A DNA stretch of 64,000 nt from an uncultured Clostridia bacterium (GTDB taxonomy: Bacteria; Bacillota; Clostridia; TANB77; CAG-508), in contig CAKOTX010000003.1 in the NCBI GenBank assembly GCA_934120315.1, positions 1-64,000 on the forward strand. The letters are read 5' to 3'. Positions 25,104-33,625 of this stretch are shown piece by piece (the first letter of the stretch is position 1; each line of letters starts with the position of its first letter). The position numbers were made by a program, and so were the translations under genes. The notes below the pieces were generated by a model. That model worked only from the letters and a program-made list of their open reading frames with translations. It searched no databases and was not told where the DNA came from.

Positions 25104-26411
25104 TTATTTATTTAATCCTTTTCTTCCAGGGAATATTGCTATTTCTCCTAATTCATTTTCGATGTTTAATAATCTATTGTATTTAGCAACTCTATCTGTT
25201 CTGCATGGTGCACCTGTTTTGATTTGTCCAGCATTTGTTGCAACTGCAACATCAGCAAGAGTTGTATCTTCTGTTTCACCACTTCTGTGTGATACAACAG
25301 CTGTATATCCGTTTTTCTTTGCTAATTCAATAGCATCTAATGTTTCTGTTAATGTTCCGATTTGGTTTAATTTGATTAAAATGCTGTTAGCAACACCTAA
25401 ATCAAGACCTTTTTGTAATCTCTTGATATTTGTAACAAATAAATCATCACCAACTAATTGAATTTTGTTTCCTAATCTATCTGTTAACTTCTTCCAGTTT
25501 TCCCAATCTTCTTCTGCTAAACCATCTTCGATTGAAACAATTGGATATTTCTCTACTAATTCTGCTAAGAAATCAATCATTTCATCAGCTGTTTTTAATT
25601 CTTGTGTTTTCCAGAAATAGTAGCATCCTTCTTTTCCTATTTTCTTAGCTTCATCATACATTTCTGTTGAAGCAACATCTAATGCTAAGCATACTTCCTC
25701 TCCTGGTTTATATCCAGCTTTTTCAATAGCTTCTACGATTAATTTTAATGCTTCTTCATCACTTGATAAGTTTGGTGCAAATCCACCTTCATCTCCAACT
25801 CCTGAAGCTAATCCTTTTTCTTTTAATACTTTCTTTAATGTGTGGTAAATTTCTGCACTCATACGTAGGCATTCTGTAAATGATTTTGCTCCAACTGGCA
25901 TAATCATAAATTCTTGTGTGCTTACTGTATTGTCAGCATGTTTTCCACCATTTAATATGTTCATCATTGGAACTGGCATTGTTTTTGCATTTGGTCCACC
26001 AATGTATTGGTATAATTCCATTCCTAATGATTGTGCTGCTGCTTTTGCAACTGCTAATGATACACCTAATGTAGCATTTGCTCCTAATTTTCCTTTATTG
26101 TCTGTTCCATCTAATTCGATTAATGTTTTATCAATTAATGGTTGATCATATACATTCATTCCTTCAAGTGCTGGAGCAATGATTTTGTTTACATTTTCAA
26201 CTGCTTTTAAAACACCTTTTCCCATATATCTTGATGGATCTCCATCTCTTAATTCAACAGCTTCAAATGCTCCTGTAGAAGCTCCTGATGGTACTAAAGC
26301 AACTCCTTCGCTTCCATCAAATGTTTCTACTGTAACTTGTACTGTTGGATTTCCTCTTGAATCTAATACTTCTAAAGCTTTTACGCTTTCAATTTCTAAA
26401 TAATTTTTCAT
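25104..26411 (-). CDS. eno: Enolase
   Basis: 435 residues, full length. LDSRGNPTVQVTVE and SGASTGAFEAVELRDGD at the N terminus, Mg ligands in ALDVAS, SIEDGLAEEDW and GDDLFVTN, and SHRSGETEDTTLADVAV with GQIKTGAPCRTDRVAKYN. Converts 2-phosphoglycerate to PEP. The ATG at 26411 is best spaced from AAAGGA; an ATG three codons upstream is too close. A promoter (TTGTTT-16-TATAAT at 26430-26457) lies just upstream, so eno can be expressed apart from the gap cluster. Confidence 0.97.
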   Translation of the reverse strand: MKNYLEIESVKALEVLDSRGNPTVQVTVETFDGSEGVALVPSGASTGAFEAVELRDGDPSRYMGKGVLKAVENVNKIIAPALEGMNVYDQPLIDKTLIELDGTDNKGKLGANATLGVSLAVAKAAAQSLGMELYQYIGGPNAKTMPVPMMNILNGGKHADNTVSTQEFMIMPVGAKSFTECLRMSAEIYHTLKKVLKEKGLASGVGDEGGFAPNLSSDEEALKLIVEAIEKAGYKPGEEVCLALDVASTEMYDEAKKIGKEGCYYFWKTQELKTADEMIDFLAELVEKYPIVSIEDGLAEEDWENWKKLTDRLGNKIQLVGDDLFVTNIKRLQKGLDLGVANSILIKLNQIGTLTETLDAIELAKKNGYTAVVSHRSGETEDTTLADVAVATNAGQIKTGAPCRTDRVAKYNRLLNIENELGEIAIFPGRKGLNK

Positions 26412-26429
26412 AAAATTCATTCCTTTCTT

Positions 26430-26457
26430 ATTATATCATGTATATAGTATGAAACAA
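26430..26457 (-). promoter_or_regulatory. Possible eno promoter
   Basis: -35 TTGTTT (26452-26457), 16 bases, -10 TATAAT (26430-26435), directly before the eno ribosome site. Confidence 0.45.
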
Positions 26458-26485
26458 TTATTATAAATGTAATCAATAAATCAAA

Positions 26486-27487
26486 TTATTTCATAGCTTC
26501 TTCAACTGCAACAGCTACTGCAACTGATGCACCAACCATTGGGTTGTTACCCATACCGATTAATCCCATCATTTCTACGTGAGCTGGTACTGAAGATGAA
26601 CCTGCAAATTGTGCATCTGAATGCATTCTTCCCATAGTATCTGTCATACCATATGAAGCTGGTCCAGCAGCCATATTATCTGGATGAAGTGTTCTACCTG
26701 TTCCACCACCTGAAGCAACTGAGAAGTATTTCTTTCCTGCTTCTAGTCTTTCTTTCTTATATGTTCCTGCAACTGGATGTTGGAATCTTGTTGGGTTTGT
26801 TGAGTTACCTGTAATAGATACATCAACATCTTCTAACCACATAATTGCTACACCTTCTCTAACATCATTTGCACCATAGCATTTTACTTGGCTTCTTTCA
26901 CCATCTGAATATTTGATTTCTTCAACTACTTTTACTTTTCCTGTAAAGTAATCAAAATCTGTTTTTACATATGTAAATCCATTAATTCTTGAAATTACTT
27001 GTGCTGCATCTTTTCCTAAACCGTTTAAAATTACTCTTAGTGGTTCTTTTCTAACTTTGTTTGCAGATTTTGCTATACCAATAGCTCCTTCTGCTGCTGC
27101 AAAGCTTTCATGTCCTGCTAAAAATGCAAAACATTTTGTGTCTTCTGATAATAGCATTGAAGCTAAGTTTCCATGTCCTAATCCTACTTTTCTGTCATCT
27201 GCAACAGAACCTGGAATACAAAATGCTTGTAATCCTTCTCCAATTGCTTTTGCTGCATCTGATGCTTTTGTACATCCTTTTTTTATTGCAATTGCAGCAC
27301 CTAATGTATAAGCCCAAGCTGCATTTTCAAAACAAATTGGTTGTACTCCTTTTACTATTTCATAAGGATTAAATCCTTTATCTGTACAGATTTTTAATGC
27401 ATCTTCAAAATCTTTTATTCCGTATTTTTCCATAACTGGTTTTATTTGATCAATTCTTCTTTCATAACTTTCAAATGTTACTGCCAT
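26486..27487 (-). CDS. GGGtGRT-family protein
   Basis: 333 residues. The hallmark SGGGTGRTLHPDN that names the family lies near residue 270, followed by TMGRMHSDAQFAG and IGMGNNPMVGASVAVA. Earlier blocks include GVQPICFENAAWAYTLG and GLGHGNLASMLLSEDT. The biochemical role is not established; the protein is almost always encoded next to an IscU/NifU-like gene, as here. It is 23 bases downstream of that gene. The glycine-rich loop suggests nucleotide or phosphate binding, which is inference only. Confidence 0.85.
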   Translation of the reverse strand: MAVTFESYERRIDQIKPVMEKYGIKDFEDALKICTDKGFNPYEIVKGVQPICFENAAWAYTLGAAIAIKKGCTKASDAAKAIGEGLQAFCIPGSVADDRKVGLGHGNLASMLLSEDTKCFAFLAGHESFAAAEGAIGIAKSANKVRKEPLRVILNGLGKDAAQVISRINGFTYVKTDFDYFTGKVKVVEEIKYSDGERSQVKCYGANDVREGVAIMWLEDVDVSITGNSTNPTRFQHPVAGTYKKERLEAGKKYFSVASGGGTGRTLHPDNMAAGPASYGMTDTMGRMHSDAQFAGSSSVPAHVEMMGLIGMGNNPMVGASVAVAVAVEEAMK

Positions 27488-27510
27488 TTTTTATTCCTCC
27501 TATTTCTATT

Positions 27511-28203
27511 CTATTCTTCTCTTGGATCAATTTTCTTTACAGCTTCGTCAAATCTTCCATATGTACCAGAAGCTTTTTCAATTGCTTCCATTGGATCAAT
27601 TCCTTTTTTGATATTGTCCATCATTTTTCCTAAATGAACATATTTATAACCAATTATTTGGTCGTCTTTGTCTAATCCTAATTCTACTATGTATCCTTCT
27701 GTTAATTGTAAATATCTTGGTCCTTTTAATGAACTTGAATAAATTGTTCCAACTTGTGATGTATGTCCTTTTCCTAAATCTTCAAGTCCAGCTCCAACTG
27801 GAAGTCCACCTTCTGAGAAAGCTGTTTGAGTTCTACCATATACTATTTGTAAGAATAATTCTCTCATAGCAGTATTTATAGCATCACAAACTAAATCTGT
27901 GTTTAATGCTTCTAATATTGTTTTTCCTGTTAAAATTTCTCCTGCCATTGCAGCTGAATGTGTCATTCCTGAACATCCTATTGTTTCAATTAATGCTTCT
28001 TGGATTATTCCATCCTTTACATTTAATGTTAATTTACAAGCTCCTTGTTGTGGTGCACACCATCCAATACCATGTGTTAATCCTGATATATCTTTTATAT
28101 CTTTTGCTTTTACCCATTTTCCTTCTTCTGGAATTGGTGCTGGTCCATGGTCTACTCCTTTTGCAACACGGCACATATTTTCTAATTCTTTTGAATAAAT
28201 CAT
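27511..28203 (-). CDS. IscU/NifU-like iron-sulfur scaffold homologue
   Basis: 230 residues. Conserved cysteines are present in WCAPQQGACKLTL and IETIGCSGMTHSAAMAGEI, the latter like the GCxxS/A loop of NifU-type scaffolds; further motif TDLVCDAINTAMRELF. It is longer than IscU (~130) with an added C-terminal domain (YLQLTEGYIVELGL). Paired with the GGGtGRT gene. It probably holds an Fe-S or metal centre; whether it is a true scaffold or an enzyme subunit is unknown. ATG at 28203 after GGAGC. Confidence 0.8.
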   Translation of the reverse strand: MIYSKELENMCRVAKGVDHGPAPIPEEGKWVKAKDIKDISGLTHGIGWCAPQQGACKLTLNVKDGIIQEALIETIGCSGMTHSAAMAGEILTGKTILEALNTDLVCDAINTAMRELFLQIVYGRTQTAFSEGGLPVGAGLEDLGKGHTSQVGTIYSSSLKGPRYLQLTEGYIVELGLDKDDQIIGYKYVHLGKMMDNIKKGIDPMEAIEKASGTYGRFDEAVKKIDPREE

Positions 28204-28217
28204 TTTTATTGCTCCTT

Positions 28218-28883
28218 TCATTTATTACATAATATTTGGTTTTTAATTTTACTTTTTTCTTGTTTTGTTGCAAGATATTCAACTTTTTGAGTTTCTTTAA
28301 AATCTGTTGTTTCATATGTTATTATATTTGTTTGTCTTTTTTGATAAATACCTGAATCATACTCTTCATCTTTTTTTCTACTAGGTCTTCTGTTAGCTAT
28401 ATATTGTTCTATCGCATTTTTTTCTTTTTTACTATGTGGTTCTATATGTAAATATTTATTTCTCCAAAATATGTGATGATCATAATATTCATCTTGGCCA
28501 CCTAATAAATTATCATAATTATATTCTACTTTGAATCTATTATTTTTAATTGATATTGTAATATTAGACCATATTTTTTGACCAGTTTTAGCAAATTCAT
28601 CTCTTAACGCTTTTATTTCGCCATATAATAAATCTACTAATTTCATATATTCGTCTTCTTCTATGTTATATTTAGATGGGACTTCATATACATTTACAAA
28701 TTTTCTTTTCAAAATTCCTTTTGGCATAAAGTAAAAATACATTTCACCTGTTTGAACTTTTCCAAGTCTATCAATTATAGATGCATAAAGATATAATTCA
28801 TCCCATCTTCCAGGAACAGCATAGAATATTTTTTTCTGTATTTCTTCATATATTTCTTTTATCTTTTTAGTATTATTTAACAA
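28218..28883 (-). CDS. YezG/DUF600-like immunity protein with basic tail
   Basis: 221 residues. Residues about 15-130 match the YezG (DUF600) antitoxin/immunity family: PGRWDELYLYASI, GEMYFYFMPKG, SKYNIEEDEYMKL, GQKIWSNITISI, FKVEYNYDNL. In Bacillus YezG neutralises the LXG toxin YeeF. The last 80 residues are an unusual basic extension (KKEKNAIEQYIANRRPSRKK). No toxin gene is nearby; the gene is inserted between gpmI (13 bases) and the scaffold gene (14 bases), so it is an orphan immunity gene. Confidence 0.7.
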   Translation of the reverse strand: MLNNTKKIKEIYEEIQKKIFYAVPGRWDELYLYASIIDRLGKVQTGEMYFYFMPKGILKRKFVNVYEVPSKYNIEEDEYMKLVDLLYGEIKALRDEFAKTGQKIWSNITISIKNNRFKVEYNYDNLLGGQDEYYDHHIFWRNKYLHIEPHSKKEKNAIEQYIANRRPSRKKDEEYDSGIYQKRQTNIITYETTDFKETQKVEYLATKQEKSKIKNQILCNK

Positions 28884-28896
28884 CTTTTTTCACCCT

Positions 28897-30429
28897 TTAT
28901 TTTACTAAAATACTCTCTCCTGTCATTTCTGCTGGCTTTTCTATTCCTAATAGCTCTAACATTGTTGGTGCTAAATCTGCAAGTTTTCCTTCTTTGATTT
29001 TTAAGTTTTCGTTTTCTGTTACTAATATTAATGGTACAGGATTTGTTGTATGTGCTGTATGTGGTTCTCCTGTTTTGTAATCTATCATTTGCTCACAATT
29101 TCCATGGTCTGCTGTTATTAACATTGTTCCATGGTGTGCAAGTATTGCTTCTACTACTTTTCCAACACATGTATCAATTGTTTCTACTGCTTTTATGGCT
29201 GCAGGTAAACTTCCTGTATGTCCAACCATGTCTGGATTTGCAAAATTTAAGATAATTGTATCATATTTATTTTCATTTATTGCTGCTACAACTTTTTCTG
29301 TAACTTCTGGAGCACTCATCTCTGGTTGCATATCATATGTTGCAACTTTTGGTGATGGAACTAATATTCTATCTTCTCCAGGATATTGTTTTTCTTCTCC
29401 TCCATTAAAAAAGAATGTAACATGTGCATATTTCTCTGTTTCTGCTATACGAAGTTGTTTTAAACCGTTTTTTCCAACTATTTCTCCAAATGTATTTACT
29501 AATGGCTCTTTTTTAAATGCAATTTTTACATTTGGCATTGTTTCATCATAATTTGTGAAACATACAAAATAAGTATCCATTTTTTTAGTTTCAAATTCGT
29601 TGAAATCTTTGTCAACTATTGCTCTTGTTATTTCTCTTGCTCTATCTGGTCTAAAGTTAAAGAATATTACAGAATCATGTTCTTGAATTGTTGCAACAGG
29701 TGTGTCTCCATTGCATATTACTGTTGGTTCAACAAACTCATCAAACACTTCTTTTTGATAAGAGTCTTCTATTGCAATTGTTGCTGATGTAGCTTTATTA
29801 CCTTCACCATTTACAAGTGCATCATAACATTTTTTAACTCTATCCCATCTTTTATCTCTATCCATCGCATAATATCTTCCAGATAAGCTTGCAATTTTTC
29901 CAATTCCTTTTTCTCTCATTTTTTCTTCTAATTGTGTAATGTAACCTTCTGCTGATGCTGGTGGAGTATCTCTACCATCTAAGAAACAATGTACATATAC
30001 ATTTTCAAAATCTCTTCTTTTTGCCATTTCTAACAATCCATATAGATGACGGTTATGACTGTGAACTCCTCCATCTGACAAAAGACCTAATATGTGCAAT
30101 TTAGAATTATATTTTTTGCAATTTTCAATTGCTTCAATAAATTCTGGAATTGTAAAGAAATCTCCATCTTCTATTGATTTTGTTATTTTTGTTAATTCTT
30201 GATATACAATTCTTCCTGCTCCTATGTTAGTGTGTCCTACTTCTGAGTTTCCCATTTGTCCATCTGGTAATCCTACTTTTAGCCCACTTGTATATATTTT
30301 TGTAGTTTGATATTTTTTCATAAGTTTATCTATATTAGGTGTATTGGCTAATTTTACTGCATTTCCATCTGTTTTTTCATTAATTCCAAAACCATCTAAT
30401 ATCATTAGCATTACTGGCTTTTTTTCCAT
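28897..30429 (-). CDS. gpmI: 2,3-bisphosphoglycerate-independent phosphoglycerate mutase
   Basis: 510 residues, normal for the iPGM family. Catalytic serine in MGNSEVGHTNIGAG, metal motifs LMILDGFG, DGRDTPP, GRYYAMDRDKRWDR, TADHGNCEQM, and HTTNPVP. Two-Mn enzyme of glycolysis. ATG 30429 (MEKKPVML) is chosen from ribosome-site spacing; 17 further codons in the open frame are encoded by a GGGGTCGGTCC repeat fragment and are not part of the family. Confidence 0.96.
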   Translation of the reverse strand: MEKKPVMLMILDGFGINEKTDGNAVKLANTPNIDKLMKKYQTTKIYTSGLKVGLPDGQMGNSEVGHTNIGAGRIVYQELTKITKSIEDGDFFTIPEFIEAIENCKKYNSKLHILGLLSDGGVHSHNRHLYGLLEMAKRRDFENVYVHCFLDGRDTPPASAEGYITQLEEKMREKGIGKIASLSGRYYAMDRDKRWDRVKKCYDALVNGEGNKATSATIAIEDSYQKEVFDEFVEPTVICNGDTPVATIQEHDSVIFFNFRPDRAREITRAIVDKDFNEFETKKMDTYFVCFTNYDETMPNVKIAFKKEPLVNTFGEIVGKNGLKQLRIAETEKYAHVTFFFNGGEEKQYPGEDRILVPSPKVATYDMQPEMSAPEVTEKVVAAINENKYDTIILNFANPDMVGHTGSLPAAIKAVETIDTCVGKVVEAILAHHGTMLITADHGNCEQMIDYKTGEPHTAHTTNPVPLILVTENENLKIKEGKLADLAPTMLELLGIEKPAEMTGESILVK

Positions 30430-30453
30430 TTTCAACATTCCTTTCTGTTTGCG

Positions 30454-30475
30454 AATTTGGGGTCGGTCCTTTTTT
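30454..30475. repeat. Half copy of the GGGGTCGGT palindromic repeat
   Basis: AATTTGGGGTCGGTCC followed by a T run, equal to the left arm of the complete palindromes at 53010 and 57017. It forms the spacer between tpiA and gpmI and abuts the tpiA stop codon. Confidence 0.7.
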
Positions 30476-31226
30476 AGCATTCGTAATTTACTATTTTTGA
30501 AAATTCGTCTGCTTTTAGACTGGCTCCGCCTACAAGTCCTCCGTCTATATCTGACATTTCAAATAATTCTTTGGCATTTGCTGATTTTACGCTTCCGCCG
30601 TACTGTATTATAACTCCATTTGCCTCGTTTTGTCCATACATTTCAGCTAATTTTTTTCTAATTTGCATAATTGTTGAATTGGCATCTTCTTTAGTTGCTG
30701 TTTTTCCAGTTCCAATTGCCCATATTGGTTCATATGCTACTATTATCTTTTCTAATTCTGATGCAGGTATTCCCTCAAATGCTTTTTCTACTTGACTTGT
30801 AACAATTTGTTCTGTTTGACCATTTTCTCTTTGTTCCAATGTTTCTCCAACACATACTATTGGTTTTAATCCATGTGCTAATGCTGATTTTATTTTCTTA
30901 TTTACAGTTTCATCTGTTTCTGCAAAGTATTGTCTTCTTTCAGAATGTCCAATTATTACATATTCAACTCCAATAGATTTAAGCATTGGTGCTGATATTT
31001 CTCCTGTATATGCACCTTTTTCTTCCCAATGCATATTTTGAGCACCTATTCTTATGTTTGTTCCTTGTACATTTAATAGTGCATAAAATAAATCTGTATA
31101 TGGAACACACAATATTACTTCATTTTTTGTATCTTTTACAAGTGGTGTAAGTTCTTGTATAAAGTTTATTGCTTCATTTGGAAGCATATTCATTTTCCAG
31201 TTTCCTGCTATTACTTTTCTTCTCAT
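30474..31226 (-). CDS. tpiA: Triosephosphate isomerase
   Basis: 250 residues. AGNWKMN at 7-13 with Lys11, catalytic His in IIGHSERRQYF (about 95), catalytic Glu in VAYEPIWAIGTG (about 165), and YGGSVKSANA phosphate loop. Interconverts dihydroxyacetone phosphate and glyceraldehyde-3-phosphate. Its first base overlaps the end of the guanylate-kinase-like gene, so the two are translationally coupled. Confidence 0.97.
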   Translation of the reverse strand: MRRKVIAGNWKMNMLPNEAINFIQELTPLVKDTKNEVILCVPYTDLFYALLNVQGTNIRIGAQNMHWEEKGAYTGEISAPMLKSIGVEYVIIGHSERRQYFAETDETVNKKIKSALAHGLKPIVCVGETLEQRENGQTEQIVTSQVEKAFEGIPASELEKIIVAYEPIWAIGTGKTATKEDANSTIMQIRKKLAEMYGQNEANGVIIQYGGSVKSANAKELFEMSDIDGGLVGGASLKADEFSKIVNYEC

Positions 31227-31780
31227 TATATTAGCCCCCTTTTCTTTATGACCTCTAATAAGTCATTTTTTGCTTTTTCTGTATAATCATTTACAAACAC
31301 ATAATCAAATTGTTTTTGCAATTCCTTATTTTGATTGTATTCTTGCATATGTTCATCAATTTCTTTTAATCTTTTTTTCTCTGTTTCTATATCTAATTCT
31401 CTTTTATGTAATTCCATTTTTGCTCTTTCAATATCTTTTGGTATCATATAGATTGAGAATACATTTTTGGCACACTTTTTAAATTCATAAATTGTACTAT
31501 AATGTAATTCTGTTACTTGATTTTTCTCAGATTCAAGATCTTGTTTTCTATATGCGTATTTAGCCCCTAAAAAATCAAAATCAACTAATATTTCGTTTTG
31601 ATTTTTTAATTTATTAAATTCTTGTTCACTTACAAACTCTTTATCTATTCCATTTATTTCGCCTTTTCTTTTAGTTCTTGTAGTTACTATAACTAAATTT
31701 TCAAAGCCTAATTCTTGTGAAATTGCATTTTTAAAAAAAGATTTTCCTGTTCCTGTGACTCCTGATAATGTTACTATCAT
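31226..31780 (-). CDS. Divergent guanylate-kinase-like P-loop protein
   Basis: 184 residues, starting MIVTLSGVTGTGKSFFKN with a clear P-loop (6-14) and VTTRTKRKGEINGIDKEFVS, which aligns with the GMP-binding loop of guanylate kinase. The lid region (HMQEYNQNKELQKQFDYVFVND) also has the GMK pattern. It differs from the housekeeping Gmk at 16629 in losing the SREKRPTEEEG block. It overlaps both nudix (4 bases) and tpiA (1 base). The substrate is unknown; it may act on another nucleotide. Confidence 0.7.
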   Translation of the reverse strand: MIVTLSGVTGTGKSFFKNAISQELGFENLVIVTTRTKRKGEINGIDKEFVSEQEFNKLKNQNEILVDFDFLGAKYAYRKQDLESEKNQVTELHYSTIYEFKKCAKNVFSIYMIPKDIERAKMELHKRELDIETEKKRLKEIDEHMQEYNQNKELQKQFDYVFVNDYTEKAKNDLLEVIKKRGLI

Positions 31781-32334
31781 CTTTCTACCTTTCTTGTTTC
31801 TTTATTATTATATACATTTCTAACTTTCTCGAATATCTCTTCATAATCATAATTTTTAGGAAATTTAGTTCTTCCACTTCTTATTAGTTCAAATGTTTCT
31901 TCTAATGGTAACCAAACAATTTTATCAATCTCTTCTTTTTGAATTATCACATCTGAAGATTTTCTTTTTAAGCAATATGCCGTAATCAAAAAACGTAATG
32001 TTTTTTCTCCACTTTTAAACTTAAATGGTAATTCATTTTTATTAAGTTTTATTACATTCATTGCTTCTTCAACACTAATTCCAAGCTCTTCTCCAAGTTC
32101 TCTTATCATTGCTTGTGTTTGAGTTTCATCTCCATCAATATGTCCAGAGCACAAGTCTAATTTACCAGGAGTAAGGCCCTTATTTACTCTCTTTTCAATA
32201 AGCACCTCACCTTTTTCATTTATAACAAAACATGTAACTCCTTTTAACCATTCATTTTCATTAATGCTAAGTTCTTGTTTTTTGTCTATTTTCCTTATTA
32301 GTTTTCCATCTTTGTCGTATACATTATATAACAT
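31777..32334 (-). CDS. NUDIX hydrolase
   Basis: 185 residues. Complete Nudix box GHIDGDETQTQAMIREL plus GEELGI (G-x5-E-x7-REUxEExGU) around residue 75-98. The surrounding sequence (YDKDGKLIRKIDKKQEL, WLKGVTCFVINEKGEVLIEKR) resembles the isopentenyl-diphosphate isomerase-like Nudix subgroup. It probably hydrolyses a nucleoside or sugar diphosphate. ATG at 32334 after AAAGGATG. Part of the gap-pgk operon, 16 bases after pgk. Confidence 0.85.
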   Translation of the reverse strand: MLYNVYDKDGKLIRKIDKKQELSINENEWLKGVTCFVINEKGEVLIEKRVNKGLTPGKLDLCSGHIDGDETQTQAMIRELGEELGISVEEAMNVIKLNKNELPFKFKSGEKTLRFLITAYCLKRKSSDVIIQKEEIDKIVWLPLEETFELIRSGRTKFPKNYDYEEIFEKVRNVYNNKETRKVER

Positions 32335-32350
32335 TGTTTTTCTACATCCT

Positions 32351-33535
32351 TTATTTGTCTTGTAAACACTCAATTCCTGGTAATTTTTTTCCTTCTAAGA
32401 ATTCTAGTGAAGCTCCTCCACCAGTTGAAATATGTGTCATTTTATCAGCTAATCCAGCTTTTTCAACTGCAGCAGCTGAATCTCCACCACCAATTATTGT
32501 TGTTGCATCTAATTCTGCTAAAGCATGAGCAATTGCATTTGTTCCAATTGCAAATTGGTCAAATTCGAACAAACCTAAAGGTCCATTCCATACAACTGTT
32601 TTTGCTGATTTTAATTCATCTTTAAACATTTCGATTGTTTTTTCTCCGATGTCAAATCCTTCCCATCCTTCTGGAATTTCTGTCCAAGCTACTGTTTTAC
32701 TTTCTGTATCTGGTTTGAATTCTTTTCCTATTTTTGTATCAACTGGTAATAAGAATTTTACACCTTTCTCTTTTGCTTTATTCATTAAACTTAATGCTAA
32801 ATCACATTTATCTGGTTCACACAAAGAATTTCCAACTTCATATCCTTGTGCTTTGAAGAATGTATATGCCATTCCTCCACCAATCATTAATGTATCAACT
32901 TTTTCTAATAAACTATCAATAACTCCTATTTTATCAGAAACTTTTGCACCACCTAATATTGCAACAAATGGTCTTTCTGGATTATTTAAAGCATCACCTA
33001 AGAATTTTAATTCTTTTTCAATTAAGAATCCTGAAACTGATGGTAAATAATGAGAAATTCCTTCTGTTGAAGCATGTGCTCTATGTGCTGTTCCAAATGC
33101 ATCATTAACAAATACTTCTGCCATACTTGCTAATTCTTTTGCAAATTCTGGATCATTATCTGTTTCTTCTCTATGGAATCTAACATTTTCAAGTAACATT
33201 ACTTGTCCTTCTTGTAAATTTGCAGCTAATGTTTTTGCACTTTCTCCAATAACATCTTTAGCCATTAAAACTTCTTGTCCTAATAGTTTAGATAATTCCT
33301 TAGCTACTGGAGCTAGAGAAAATTCAGGCTTAAATTCTCCCTTTGGTCTTCCTAAATGTGAAGCTAAAATTATTTTACAATTTTGTTCAATTAGATATTT
33401 AATAGTTGGTAATGCTGCAACTATTCTTCTGTTATCTGTAATATTTTGATTTTCATCCATTGGAACATTAAAATCACATCTTACAAATACTTTTTTTCCT
33501 CTTAAATCTATATCTTTTACTGTTTTTTTACTCAT
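32351..33535 (-). CDS. pgk: Phosphoglycerate kinase
   Basis: 394 residues, monofunctional length. FVRCDFNVPMDENQNI at 20-35, SHLGRPKGE, AHRAHASTEG, hinge, ALLGGAKVSDKIGV-type loop (AILGGAKVSDKIGV), and TTIIGGGDSAAAVEK. Transfers phosphate from 1,3-bisphosphoglycerate to ADP. Second gene of the glycolytic operon, 90 bases after gap. Confidence 0.97.
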   Translation of the reverse strand: MSKKTVKDIDLRGKKVFVRCDFNVPMDENQNITDNRRIVAALPTIKYLIEQNCKIILASHLGRPKGEFKPEFSLAPVAKELSKLLGQEVLMAKDVIGESAKTLAANLQEGQVMLLENVRFHREETDNDPEFAKELASMAEVFVNDAFGTAHRAHASTEGISHYLPSVSGFLIEKELKFLGDALNNPERPFVAILGGAKVSDKIGVIDSLLEKVDTLMIGGGMAYTFFKAQGYEVGNSLCEPDKCDLALSLMNKAKEKGVKFLLPVDTKIGKEFKPDTESKTVAWTEIPEGWEGFDIGEKTIEMFKDELKSAKTVVWNGPLGLFEFDQFAIGTNAIAHALAELDATTIIGGGDSAAAVEKAGLADKMTHISTGGGASLEFLEGKKLPGIECLQDK

Positions 33536-33625
33536 TTTTATACTTCCTTTCTATGCTTGTCAAATAGCATTAAAAGGCTAGAGGCCAGACATTATATTCT
33601 CTCTAACCCCTAACCTAATTTATAT

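Noticed and set aside
30429..30480. N-terminal extension of GpmI
   Set aside because: These codons come from the GGGGTCGGT half repeat, do not match the family and lack a ribosome site.
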